Positions 21,780 through 35,042 of a stretch of 64,000 nt of DNA are shown piece after piece. The translations under genes and the position numbers were made by a program. The stretch's first letter is position 1. Each line of letters starts with the position of its first letter. The notes beneath the pieces were generated by a model. The model made no database searches and had not been told where the DNA came from. It was given only the letters and a program-made list of their open reading frames with translations. Origin of the DNA: Phlyctochytrium arcticum (Eukaryota; Chytridiomycota; Chytridiomycetes; Chytridiales; Chytridiaceae); contig JAHLKI010000008.1 of the NCBI GenBank assembly GCA_025602905.1, forward strand, positions 1 to 64,000, in the 5' to 3' direction.

Positions 21780-22331
21780 CGATCAACGCTGAGAAGTATG
21801 AGGGGTCTCCGTCAAAGGTGTGAGATGGTGTGTGTATGGGTGAGAGCTTGGAAGACGCTGAACGTATATATATTTTGACGGTTGGTGAAAAAAACCGTCG
21901 CCCGCAGTGCATATATTGTTACCGTTGCTGCGTTGACTCGCGTGAATCATCTTATGATTCTTATCAGAGCGGAGTTTCCCCCCCAACATTGGTGAATGTA
22001 AACGCGCTGCGTCGACGCGCAGATGCACGCTGCTTTGCATTTTTCCGTCCATTTCCCGGCCGGCGTTTGTTGTCGCGCTGTGGTCCGCTGGTCCGGTTGT
22101 GGTCGTCGGTGCGCGCTTTTTGCACCGCGAGCTGGGTTTTTGCTTACGCTAGTGGCTGGCAAGACCATTTCGGTGTGCGGCCAACATTTTGGTGATTGGT
22201 CATTTATAGAAGTGGCATCGCAGTTCTGAATGTTTCTCCGCCATCAACAGCGTCGTCTAGTTCATCACCATCTCCTCTCCCTGAACCTTCTCTACCGTCA
22301 ACCCATACTCACACTGCCTCCTTTCCGAAAG
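21780..22331. promoter_or_regulatory. Divergent promoter between transporter and msrB
   Basis: GC-rich, about 550 bp, with GGTCCG/CCGGTTGTGG words around 22080-22110. No motif can be assigned. Confidence 0.4.
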
Positions 22332-22834
22332 ATGTCTGTCCAAAAATCTGACGAAGAATGGCGCGCAATTCTCTCTCCCGAACAGTTCCGTGTCCTTCGA
22401 GAAAAGGGAACAGAAGCGCCTGGAACAGGTCAATACAACAAAACCAAGGTGTCAGGTACCTATACCTGTGCGGGATGCAACGCCCCACTGTACACTTCCA
22501 AGACAAAATTTGATTCGGGGTGTGGATGGCCTGCATTCTTTGGTAAGGACTATTCTGTGACTTGGAGTTTGGAATATGTTTAATAATGGGTGCTGTTAGA
22601 TGCAATTCCCGGTGCGGTTACCCGACACACTGATGATTCTATGGGGATGGAGCGGACCGAGATTGTTTGCACAAATGTTTGTAATTTCTCGTCAGAGATT
22701 CATTTGACAGAGCTAACGTTGCATTCTAGTGCGGAGGACATCTGGGACATGTTTTCAAAGGAGAAAAGTTTGATACACCAACTGATGAGCGACATTGTGT
22801 CAATTCCGTCTCGTTGAGCTTCAAAGGAGAGTAG
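22332..22834 (+). CDS. msrB: Peptide-methionine (R)-S-oxide reductase
   Basis: Reduces methionine-R-sulfoxide in proteins, an antioxidant repair enzyme; 130 aa. Exons 22332-22542, 22600-22676, 22730-22834; introns of 57 and 53 bp, phases agree. Family motifs: [13 protein letters not shown] (first zinc CxxC), [28 protein letters not shown] (second zinc CxxC, its last Cys codon beginning exon 3), [11 protein letters not shown], and the catalytic Cys in [10 protein letters not shown] near the C terminus. Length is that of a single-domain MsrB. There is no clear targeting peptide, so cytosolic by inference. The ATG at 22332 gives the expected N terminus ([23 protein letters not shown]). Confidence 0.95.
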
Positions 22835-23654
22835 GCCTTTGCTGCTGTGTCTGTCTGCCAAAAGCAAGATTTGGACCAGACATCTTGGATCTTGATGCAT
22901 GCTTGTATTTTACTTTGCCGTCTTTAACGTGCATCTCAATTTTTGGATTTCACTACTACCATCGGGAGTAGGATAACATGATATGTTGACTGTAGAATAA
23001 CTTTCTATGCTGACTGGAACTTGACTGAAAGCGTGGTTGCAAGCTGGGTATACAAAATAGATGGGGCCTCCGTTCTTTCCGGGGCCATGGTCTCCCTATT
23101 ATATGAACCAATTGCTGCTTGGCCAATCTAGACAATATTTCCTGGCAAGCCTCGAATCTATTCGTCAATTTCCCAAGTTCATCCAATTCCATAATCTTGC
23201 ACTCAACTTTTTGATGTTCCCTCATTGACCCTGACTTTCCTATTCCTTTCATTGACACAGAATAATAGAATCCAAATATTCTACAATCGCGTTAAGGTTT
23301 CTGACCCCAGATACGCCAATCTAGGCAACCCTCAAAAAGACCCTCGATCGGATGCCCCTTTTAGTAGCTCAAAAAAATCCCCGATGTGGGTTTGGTTCAG
23401 TTGGGAGCTCCTCTAGGTGTCTGTCTCCTTTTTATATCCGGGCGGGTGTCTTAGCTGCAATACTTCTCGCTTTTACCGCCGGTTGGTTTTTTGTCCAGCA
23501 GCGATAAGTACGGTGTTGAAAGGTGAACGAGGTGAGTGGGCGCAGTGAATTTAATAAATTTAATTCCTCAGAACTGAAGACTATCTTGTACATGTGCAGT
23601 CGCAAGTGAGGAAAATCAAAGTGGGAAACTCAGTTGATTGGTATCAGCGCAAAG
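22835..23654. other. Intergenic, no gene recognised
   Basis: 3' flank of msrB and 5' flank of the K+ channel gene. An additional upstream exon of the channel cannot be excluded, but no signal forced one. Confidence 0.45.
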
Positions 23655-26093
23655 ATGAACAAATCAATGACTCGCGCCAAAGGCGACGCCGAGGCACTTC
23701 CCAAACCGAAAAAGCCTTCTCTGCTACCGCCTAAGAATGGCGATACCTTGTGGGACCAACTCACCATTTTCTATCTCATCCCGGAAGGAGCTTTTCTTCG
23801 AGAATGGAATCGATTCATGGTTGTCGTCGCTATCGTTAATGCCATCCTCTCCTCCTTCATGGCAGCATTTCAGTACCATACTGCGGCCACATGGGTTTTT
23901 ACCTACCTCATTGATGCCATCTTCTTGCTCGATATTTACATCAAGTTTCATGTTGCATACCTGGTTGGGGGTTTCTGGGTCGTTTTTCCCAGGGAGATGG
24001 CGGTGCACTACCTCCGCTCCCCTGACTTTATCTTTGACGTTTTAGCAAACTTCCCCGTTGATTTCGTGGCGTTGGGATGGGTCGGTCAAGGAATGGTCCA
24101 GACCAAGCTGTCAATCATCCGTCTCTGGAAAGTCATGCGAACCGGTCGAGTCTTTCTCTACTACAAGCGCGAAGAACGCAAGTTGCACGCCGGGTTTGGA
24201 ATTCAAGTCGCCAAGTTCGTGAGCTATGCGATTGTGCTGTCTCATTTGTTGGCATGTGTATGGTTCAGCAACGCGTGCTCGGGGACAATCAACTGGCCCA
24301 TGGCCGATATTACACCTGCCTGTGCGCCAGATTCCTGGGTGGTCATGACGACGCCTACTAATTATGCTACGGCGAGTCTGCAAGAGCTTTATATTAGCAG
24401 TCTGTACTGGACTGGTATGTTTCACTTTCTTCCATTGAGGTGTAGCTCTTCAACTGATACTTCCATTATCTAGTTGTTACAATGACAACTTTAGGATACG
24501 GTGACATCCGTCCTGCCTGTCTCTCCGAACGTGTCTTCGCCATGTTCACCGTTCTCTCTGGTGTCATTTTCTACGGTTACATTAACGGTACGATTGCTTC
24601 CACTCTATCCAACATGGACTCCCGGCGTGTTGGATACCAGCAACGCCTTGATGCCGTTAAGCAATACATGTCGGATCGTGATATGGACCCGGATATGAAG
24701 GAGCGTGTATTGAACTACTACGACTACGTTTGGGAACGTAACAAGGGAATTGATGTTCGGGGCTTGTTCGGGGATATGCCAATGACATTTAAACAGGAGG
24801 TCGCGTTAAGTTTGGTTAACCAGATTATTGATAATGTGAGTTTCCTCGCCATTCTTGTTTACTACTGCACGACCGGCGATAACTGAGCTGTTTCCACTAG
24901 GCTATAATATTCAAGGAGTGCTCAATTGGATTCCGCCGCATGATCTCGATTGACATGAAACTTTTCTTGTTCACTGCAAACGAATATGTGGTCCATCGGA
25001 ATGATCTCGGACTTGAGATGTATTTTATTACTCAGGGACGTATAGATATTTACGCAACTGATGATCTGCGCCGCCCAACCGCGTCGCTCATTGAAGGCGC
25101 TTATTTTGGTACGTGTGAAAAATGTTCGTTTTGCGAATTTGTAGCTAATCACACGAAAAATAGGCGAGTTCTGCGTTGTGCTCGGAAACCGCCACGAATA
25201 CTCGGCGCGAGCAGTCTGCAACACTGATATTTACGTCTTCAGTAAGGAAGATTTGGAACACGCTTTCGAAGCGTACCCGGCCGACCGCGTAGTCGTCAAT
25301 GCTGCTACTTCCAAACGTCACGAAGCTCATCTTCAGGCCAAGCGATCACGTCAGGCACCCGGGCAAAAGGGTAAAGGCGGCGGAGGAAATATCCTCAATG
25401 AGTTGGATGACTTGGAGGAAGAGTTTGGAGTTCGTGGAAGTGTTATGAAAGGTGATCACCCGGTGCATCTTGGAGGAGGAAAGGTGGCTAGCATTAGGCA
25501 GCTTGAGGCTATTGATGACACAGTCATCAACAATAAAAGCCATACGACAACTGATGCTGAGGACATCGAGAATGCTCTGCCAGCTACAAAAGATGATTTG
25601 GCCCGAAGGGACTCTGCCGCTAAAGCTCAGCGACGGTTGAGTAATGCCGGAAATGTCGGATCTGGATATGCTATCTTGGATAGGACAATGGCTGCAGCGC
25701 TGAGTCAAACGAACCTGGCTAATTCTCGGGCAGCCAATTCGCACAAAAGCTCGGTAAATACCTTGCATTCCTATCTTTCCTCAAAAACTCAAACTCACTC
25801 ATTTTCTTCCCCTACAGTCGGCATTAACCCGTAATCTGAATCCAAACATCAAGTCCACGCAATCTCTGCACCACAATGAAATAAGCACTGTCCCGCCCCC
25901 CATCCGCCAATCAACTGTCGAATCAGCCAAAAACGGTAGCGCACCAAATTCGAACCCCGTATTGAACGTATCTACCTCGCGTCAATCTGTTAATGGTGGG
26001 CATGCATTGGCCCCCCCGCGCGTCATGCTCGAACAACCCTCAGGAGAATTTGATGTGAGCCAGTTGGTGCCTGACACCCCCAGAGACGTATAG
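23655..26093 (+). CDS. Voltage-gated K+ channel with cyclic-nucleotide-binding domain (EAG/HCN-like)
   Basis: 731 aa in five exons: 23655-24414, 24474-24835, 24901-25108, 25164-25753, 25818-26093 (55-65 bp introns, phases agree). Six transmembrane segments: S1 begins EWNRFMVVVAIV, S2/S3 include DAIFLLDIYIKF and SPDFIFDVLANFPVD, and S4 (TKLSIIRLWKVMRTGRVFLYYKREERK) has Arg/Lys at spaced positions. Selectivity filter TTLGYGD at 258-264 indicates K+ selectivity. After S6 comes a C-linker (MDSRRVGYQQRLDAVKQYMSDRDMDPDMKERVLNYYDYVWE) and a CNBD (FTANEYVVHRNDLGLEMYFITQGRIDIY...GAYFGE). It lacks an obvious Arg in the phosphate-binding cassette end, so ligand binding is uncertain. The C terminus is long and disordered. 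Start codon chosen as first ATG; PAS-like N terminus absent. Confidence 0.9.
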
Positions 26094-26550
26094 GCTGTTT
26101 CGTTCGGGTTAACCGTGCGCTTAATTATTAGTGTAATGCCCCCCTTCCCTCTCCCACTTGGAAAAGCTATTTTTTTCCGGAGCCTGTTGGTATTGTACGG
26201 TTTTGAATCATACTTTCGCTTATCCAGTTGAGCTACTTTTAGTATTAAAGTTGACCGAAAATGTCAGAAAGGGTTTGGCGAGGATATTTTCAGGGTTGCA
26301 ACAATTAACTTATTTTTGTAAAATTTCAGTACTGCTGTGAAGTATTGAAGCAATACTTGCAAAGTAGAGATGTTGTTCATAAATCCAATCGCTGTACGGC
26401 GAATGCCTACGCATGGGTACGTCTCATTGTTATTAACAGTTCGGATGGGCAACTTACCAGCTCCTCAGCCTTTCGCTCGCTGAGTTGAGAACCGTCAGTG
26501 ATGTACATCACCTTACCCATAACCCCCCATTAGTGCCAACCAACCCACAT
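26094..26550. other. Intergenic, no gene
   Basis: AT-rich spacer between two plus-strand genes; presumably holds terminator and promoter. Nothing specific seen. Confidence 0.5.
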
Positions 26551-28166
26551 ATGACACGCGAGACCGCACGGCAAACCGCCTTTCCCCGGGTGATCCAGAA
26601 CCGAGCCCGCATCGCAGCCTTGGAACGCGAGCTTGAGGAAAATATGCTGCGCGAGTTCCAGGGCTTGAGTGTGCAGCAACGGTCGGCCATACTGAAGATT
26701 GTAAAGCAAAATCGCAAAGTGAGGAAGGAGGTTGGGCGGGTGGTGGATTGGTTGGATGGCGTGCCGATGGTGGGGGAGGATGAGAGATCAGAGGGCGGCA
26801 GTGAGGAAGCGCGAAGTGGAGAGATGGACGTTGAATTTCCGATTGTGGAACAAGCACTACGGAGCAATGAGCTGCGGTTACTGGAGGAATCCGCTCGGCG
26901 GGGAGGAATGAATCTGGCTGCTGGCGGTGCGGGCGGAACTGGAGCATTCTTAACCTCATCCGGTGCACCTTCGGGGCCCATAACGAACCCCACCCTCAAG
27001 TACGCACAGTTTGCAAACGACCGGCGCAAGCATGCGTCTGCCCATGCCAGCGCAGCGCATGACCCGTCTGTTCCATCGACTGATCAGACGCTGGCGTACG
27101 AGGCTATGAAACAGGTCACCCAGGATCTGAAGACGTGGGTTACGACTACCTTGGATCCTCCAACAACATTTGATCCGGAAAACCCGTTGGCTATTCCCGG
27201 GACTGCCAGTATTACTACTTCAGGTGACGCCGCGGCAGCCGCGGCAGTAGCAGCAAGTAACGGAATCGTTGCAGGTGCACCTTCTGTCACACTACAGCAA
27301 CAGCAATCCGGCCCACCACCACAAGCCACGGCCGCGACTGGGGAGCTTGGCAGCGGTGACCTCCAAAATCGCGCAGCCATCAACTCCGTAGACACCGAAG
27401 GCTTTGACGTTCTCCTCAACGCCTGCAAACCAACCATTTTGGAAGCGAAACCTTCCGTCCGGCTCAAAATTGTTCGCGAGTCAAACCCGCCCGAAGCCCT
27501 TGTTCAAACCTTGCGCGAAAACTTAGGAGTGCAAGTCGGTCGGGACAATGCGAATCATCGTGCCACAACTCCAAGAAGGCGGCGTCCGGGTGCATCTGAT
27601 GACAGTGGCGGCCGGAAGGGTGCTGGAGACGATCATCATCGAGCGGCACAAGCTAAATATGGGGCGTGGTACATTCGACCAACTATGTGGAATGATTTCA
27701 TGCGCAAAAATGAGCAGCACGCTATCAGCAGGGTAGGTTGATCGGTCTTTACTCACCTATGCTCTCAGAAACTCATAAAGTAAATTTTAAGAAACGAGAC
27801 CCCAATAGTAGTCGACGGTTTGGAGGCATTGTGCAAAACAAGCTAGACGAAATCATGGCTCATCGTGCCCGCGAAGATGCCCAACTCTTTCAAGGCTCTC
27901 ACGGAAACCTCATGACGGCCGGCGCGGGTCCTACCACGGCCGGTGGGAACGGCTCACCCTCACGACAGACCCGGAGAATGAGTAGTGAGGGAAATGATCG
28001 CGGGGGTTTAGACAGCGGGGCCGGACTTGTCATTGGAGGTGGCACTCGGCCGTACTCGTCGGCTGGACCACGAGATAACACTTCTCCCACGCATATGGAC
28101 CGTGGGCCAAGGGCTCGCACTCGGGGGGGAAATCTGCCGCGACTGGCCAGTGAGATTGAAGAATAG
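26551..28166 (+). CDS. Unrecognised protein with coiled-coil N terminus and KYGAWYIRP motif
   Basis: 518 aa, exons 26551-27732 and 27792-28166; a 59-bp intron GTAGGT...TTTTAAG is the best fit (an alternative donor at 27737 also keeps frame). Residues ~10-70 are helical and charged (RIAALERELEENMLREFQGL...KIVKQNRKVRKEVG). The middle is Ala/Gly/Gln-rich, then a more ordered stretch (GFDVLLNACKPTILEAKPSVRLKIVRESNPPEALVQTLRENL). A conserved-looking KYGAWYIRPTMWNDFMRKNE segment ends exon 1. That motif recalls the KYGAWYL-x-P-x-x-W segment of FAM47-type proteins, from memory only. The C terminus is Gly/Arg/Ser-rich, ending LASEIEE. An AATAAA lies at 28211-28216. Function unknown; in a flagellated fungus a ciliary role is conceivable but unproven. 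Confidence 0.7.
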
Positions 28167-28320
28167 AGGTCGATGCATAGTGGAGCGGTAATTGTAAATC
28201 TTCATTTCCCAATAAAGTGCCAGAGGACATTGTACATAGTATACTACTTCACAGACAGAGATCAATCATATGGACAAGACTAGTCAAGTACGGATACAGA
28301 TGCAGGAGAGTTGCGTTGAA

Positions 28321-30049
28321 TTAGACTAATATGCTTTTTGGGAATACTTCCCGGCGCACGGGTTCCATTGCTTCTCGCAGAGTCAAAACAATGTCATCCC
28401 AAACACGCTCTTTGGCTGTTGGGTCCCACAGGAAGTCCATATGCCCGAATCCCTGAAGAATCACCATTAGATACACACTCAAAAGAGTACAAAACATTCA
28501 CGCAGGGAACCTACATCAACTTGTTTGATCGTAGTTGCTTCAGGCAATACCCGACGCAGATATTCCGGCTCGGAAATCTCGTCCTTCGTTCCACTAAACA
28601 ACACCATTTTTGTTCGGATGTGCTTGGTAGGGTACGCGCACGGTCCAGTATTGGCTGGCGCAAATGTATCAATATCAATTGTTCCTGACGTGGCCAAAGG
28701 CGGATGCATTCCCGTCCCGTTTGCAAGATAGTGCGGGGCCCGTTCGTGCTCGTAAGGCCCAAATGTTTGTTTTGTCATGATTTCGAACCAGTGGACCACG
28801 TTTCGAACGCTGCCTCCGCCGAAAAGATGAGAGTATAGAGCGGGACGCCATGCAGCCGGCCAGCGAGTACAATTCCAGCCGAGAAGCAATTGAAGGGAGT
28901 TGTGGATGATGTGGGAGTAATGCTCGCTGTGGGCGAAGCGGCGAAGCCATTCGGCTAGTGGAAGGAAGGACCACCACCCTAGACCATACAATATAGCGGG
29001 AGAGAAGCGATCGGCGAGTGCAAACACCGGCTTACTTATAGCTAGAACTCATCGTAAGCTTCCACTCAGGTGCTCGTGTCTCATATATAGTGCATCTCAC
29101 CTCTTGGTCGCATAGCTGGAGCCATCGCCACGAAACAGGCCACTCGTTCATTCATTTCCTCGCTCAGACTCAGGCTCATAAACATTTGGGCCGTTCCCTG
29201 ACTGTACCCCAGGTACCCAACCTTACTCCACCCGGTCATCTGACAAACATATTTAACAACTGCCGGCACGTCAAATTTGGCCATCTCGTCCATCCCGACA
29301 TATTTCCAGTATTTGGATTGAAACATATGCTCCTCCGCCGACGGAAGATGCGCATGATGGCGGGAGTAGACGCTCCCTCGAGAATTGGCAAGCCAGACAT
29401 CAAATCCGGCATCTGCCAGAACAAAGGCAAGATTTGTCGTTGGGCCGCCCGGTGAGCAAACGAACGCGCCGGATTGGATGAAGAGACCGTGCCAGATGAT
29501 GATGGGGGGTCGCTCGTAGGGTGGGGGATAGGAATATGCTGTTGATCCGAATTGGGGATTGGGAATGCGATGGAGTCCTAGGCGGTATCCATCCCTAGTT
29601 TCCGTTGTATGTGTTTCGCATGGATACTTCCTAAATCAGTGATTTTAACTTTAGCAATATGTTGTTTTTAGGCACGCAGTCCGCTGAGAGGACGGAATAA
29701 CTCACCAGTACTCAATACATGCTTTGGTGTCCATCAACTTGGGTATCCGCTCGACAGCCTCTTCCTCGGTTGGTAATGCATCATCTTCCTATCCCATACC
29801 CGGCATCAGAACTCGCCATCCACGCGCAATTAAATCACATGCATACCTGCCCCGATGCCAGACTCTCGTTGCTGGAATACGCTGAATCGGTAATTGAGGG
29901 GGTTCGGCCACCACATGATTTACCAATTTTCACTGATGCAGCTCTGTTTATAATGGTCGTAATCTTAGATCCCGTTTCATTCAGAAAATCATGATGAAAG
30001 CTCACCTACTAACGTCAACCTCAAGACTGCAAATCGCTGTGACCGACAT
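28321..30049 (-). CDS. Acid-lipase-like alpha/beta hydrolase (triacylglycerol/steryl ester lipase family)
   Basis: 470 aa from six exons (minus): 30006-30049, 29847-29943, 29706-29788, 29101-29630, 28515-29041, 28321-28452; every junction is GT-AG and in phase. The core begins with the lipase-associated region (ETHTTETRDGYRLGLHRIP), then PPIIIWHGLFIQSGAFV (oxyanion strand), LADAGFDVWLANSRGSVYSR, the nucleophile elbow GYSQGT (Ser ~218), a candidate Asp in VLFSGTKDEI, and the catalytic His in FGHMDFLWD (His ~431). This is the order of the lysosomal acid/gastric lipase and yeast Yeh/Tgl1 family, which hydrolyse triacylglycerols or steryl esters. No N-terminal signal peptide or TM anchor is evident; the first two short exons are the least certain part. 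Confidence 0.88.
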
Positions 30050-30738
30050 CCGTTTCCACGTACTTCGGCAGCAGGGTACACGACTATGATCCCGATTCCT
30101 TTTTCGCAGTCAAAAATGTGGGTATTAGTCCCTGATTACTTGGCCTGTCCTGGGCCAAAGACAACGAGTTTCGATGAAGTCAAACGCGTCGAACTCGATG
30201 GTTGAAACTTTGGATTCGCTACAAAACAAAGCTCTGTCGCTGCAAAGAGATCCAATGTTTTCTGATAGACTTGACAGGTACTTGATGGGTGTCATCTTTG
30301 CCGGTCCTTGTCAATGATAAACGCGTGCTATTACGTAGTAGCAACCTGCTGCTACGGGCTTGGCCTCCACGATCCGATGAGAAGGCAACAGACTGAAACA
30401 TACTAGAGATTAGCAAAGGCAGTAACATAGGACAATTTCTCCAGAGTGGCGATATTAAAGCGCGACTATGTTCAGTCAGAAGCAACAGTACACCAAACAA
30501 TAACAAAAGGTAAAGAACAAGACAATAGTGAAAATAGCGAATGTATAATGGGAAAGGGGTTAACACATAAACATGCCAAATATCACTCCAAAACACAAGC
30601 AAATTGTCCATGCCGGGATATTTCGGTCGAGTGCGAAGAATAGAAAAGGGAGATTAAAAGACATGACGGCTCATCTGTCAGCTGGCGGACGACTAATGTC
30701 CGTATTGCAATCATAGGAGGGAAGGGGGGATAGGGTCC
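30050..30738. other. Intergenic, no gene
   Basis: 3' flank of GFAT and 5' flank of the lipase gene, both minus-strand. No further gene recognised. Confidence 0.5.
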
Positions 30739-33016
<2,278 letters not shown>

Positions 33017-35042
33017 ATTTCAGAGACGGTGATTGACAGAATACGAGTGGTGATGGAGTTGAGGGGGTGGTTGAGGTTGGCGGATAGATGAGAATCGAGA
33101 AAAAAAACTGAGATGATGGAGTTCAGCGCGGTCAGCTCAGCACTCGCAAAACACGGTCGGCGGCGCTGCTCCTTTGGCTCGGCAATTGACAATTGACTGT
33201 CGATATCAACCCTTTTGAGATCTCCACAACTAAGATGCAAGTAAGAGACGGTGACTTCTTGCAGCAGCCAGCCTTTTTAACAGAAAGCTTTGTCTTGCGC
33301 AGCTGCTTTTTTCGCCTCTAGAAACTCCACGCCGAAGTTGGCGACGGCAAACGGACTGACAACCCTTTTTGACTGGAAGTTGGACATTTCACCATCATCC
33401 TCCGCTCAAACGAACAGCAACCTCGCTCAAACATGTTGAGCAAACTTGTAGACGGTCCTTTGTGATCCCACATGGGAGCTCTCAACCTCTGATGTACCCG
33501 AAATCCTGGGTGATTCCATGCCCACGGCTGAGCCACTGCCAGTTCATTTATCGCTAGATTTCTAACGAAAGCTCATTTCTAGCGGCAATTTGTACGGTGA
33601 TCTGCCTGTGTGAGGAGGGATACCTTAACCGCAAGCGAGATCAATCACTAGTTTCATTGTGGGAACTCGAAGGCATATGTAGATGTGCAGGGAATTCAGT
33701 GCGGATTGAATTCAATTGTGTATATGATTCTGTGGCGGCATGATACGTATCATTGGGTCGAAGAGAGTTTGTTTGGTAGTCGGCATTGGCCGGGATTTCA
33801 GCAACCAAATTCCCCTTTTCCCATACTTACGTATTGAAAGTCGTTGTACGGCGTACGCATTATCAACACGAACGCGAAATCCTCTTACCTGGAGCTTCTC
33901 TGCAAGTTGGAGCGATTCCTGGCCGCATGCCACCGAATATCGGGATTTTGGTGCCTCTGGCAACAGCATTTCGTCGCTTCACCATCGATACTGGTCTTTT
34001 TGGTCCCAAAATTATACCTGAAGCCAGATCGGAAACACACCCCCTTATTCCGCAACAACTTACTGTCTTTATACTCAATCCGTGCACCACCCGCTTCCTC
34101 CAGTGTCACTTTGGTTCCCACCAGGATAAATCCGTCCGTTGTACACCTCCAGGCAAGGCAGCGGTCGTCGCATCTGGGAAAGTTTGCAGAGGATCGAGTG
34201 CGGCAATCTGAACAGCCCAGCCGTATCCTCTCACCCTGCATGATTATAGCAGCACGTTAGCGTAACATTAGGCATATCATAGGTCTATATCTTGGCGTGT
34301 AATGGCCTTATTTTCCAACGCTGACACCGTAATGTAAGGGTGTAACCAACAAATATGTGAAATTGTAAAAGCTAAACGCAGCAGCAATTGAATACGACAT
34401 TGACGAGACCTGCAACTCTCTCTTACCCCAGTCCCTTCCTTCTACTTTGAAGCTCAGAAGGGTCGGGGAAACCCCTTAGGTGCTATAAGCATCCAAAATT
34501 CCAAATTGCCAAGATCATAAATCAGAGCGCCAGCCACCTGGTGTGAATTCAGATTCCCTGTCAGATTCCCACCTGCCTTGCGATCTTCTCCACTTCAATC
34601 TAAAACAATCCACTCCACCGCCGGCAGGCAAAGGGCGACTTGAAAGAACGCTTCCTCTCCCACCTTACTCCGAACTTTCTTGCACAGCAAGAACTGCGGG
34701 TCGAATCCGAATGGCACGCATCAAGTGCCGATCGTCGCCCCCACCGCGGACACGTCACGTGATAAGATCCACTGTTTCGGAGTTTGTTCGGATCATCTTC
34801 TCAGATGTACCAAGGCGTCTTGCCCTGCGTTTAGGATTGTTGGGGAGCTTTACGGGAAGGATGAAAAGTTATGATATATATAGTGCTTCCAATTTGAGAG
34901 TATAAAACAAAGGCGTGAAACAATAAATAGAGATTGAGACGGAAAAACGAGAAACAATAAGAGAGGTCCAACAACTAAATGTAGAAGAACTAAGACTAAA
35001 GGATGGTATACCGGAAAGTAGGACTAACAACAATCACTCAAC
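33017..35042. other. 2 kb intergenic region, no gene recognised
   Basis: Short frames around 33710-34260 on both strands look neither conserved nor spliceable into a longer protein. ATGATACGTATCAT (33743-33756) is a perfect 14-bp palindrome. I found no terminal inverted repeat bounding the adjacent transposase gene here. Confidence 0.45.

Noticed and set aside
33740..34260. Possible gene on either strand
   Set aside because: Competing short frames of similar length on both strands, no motif, no splice sites that lengthen them.
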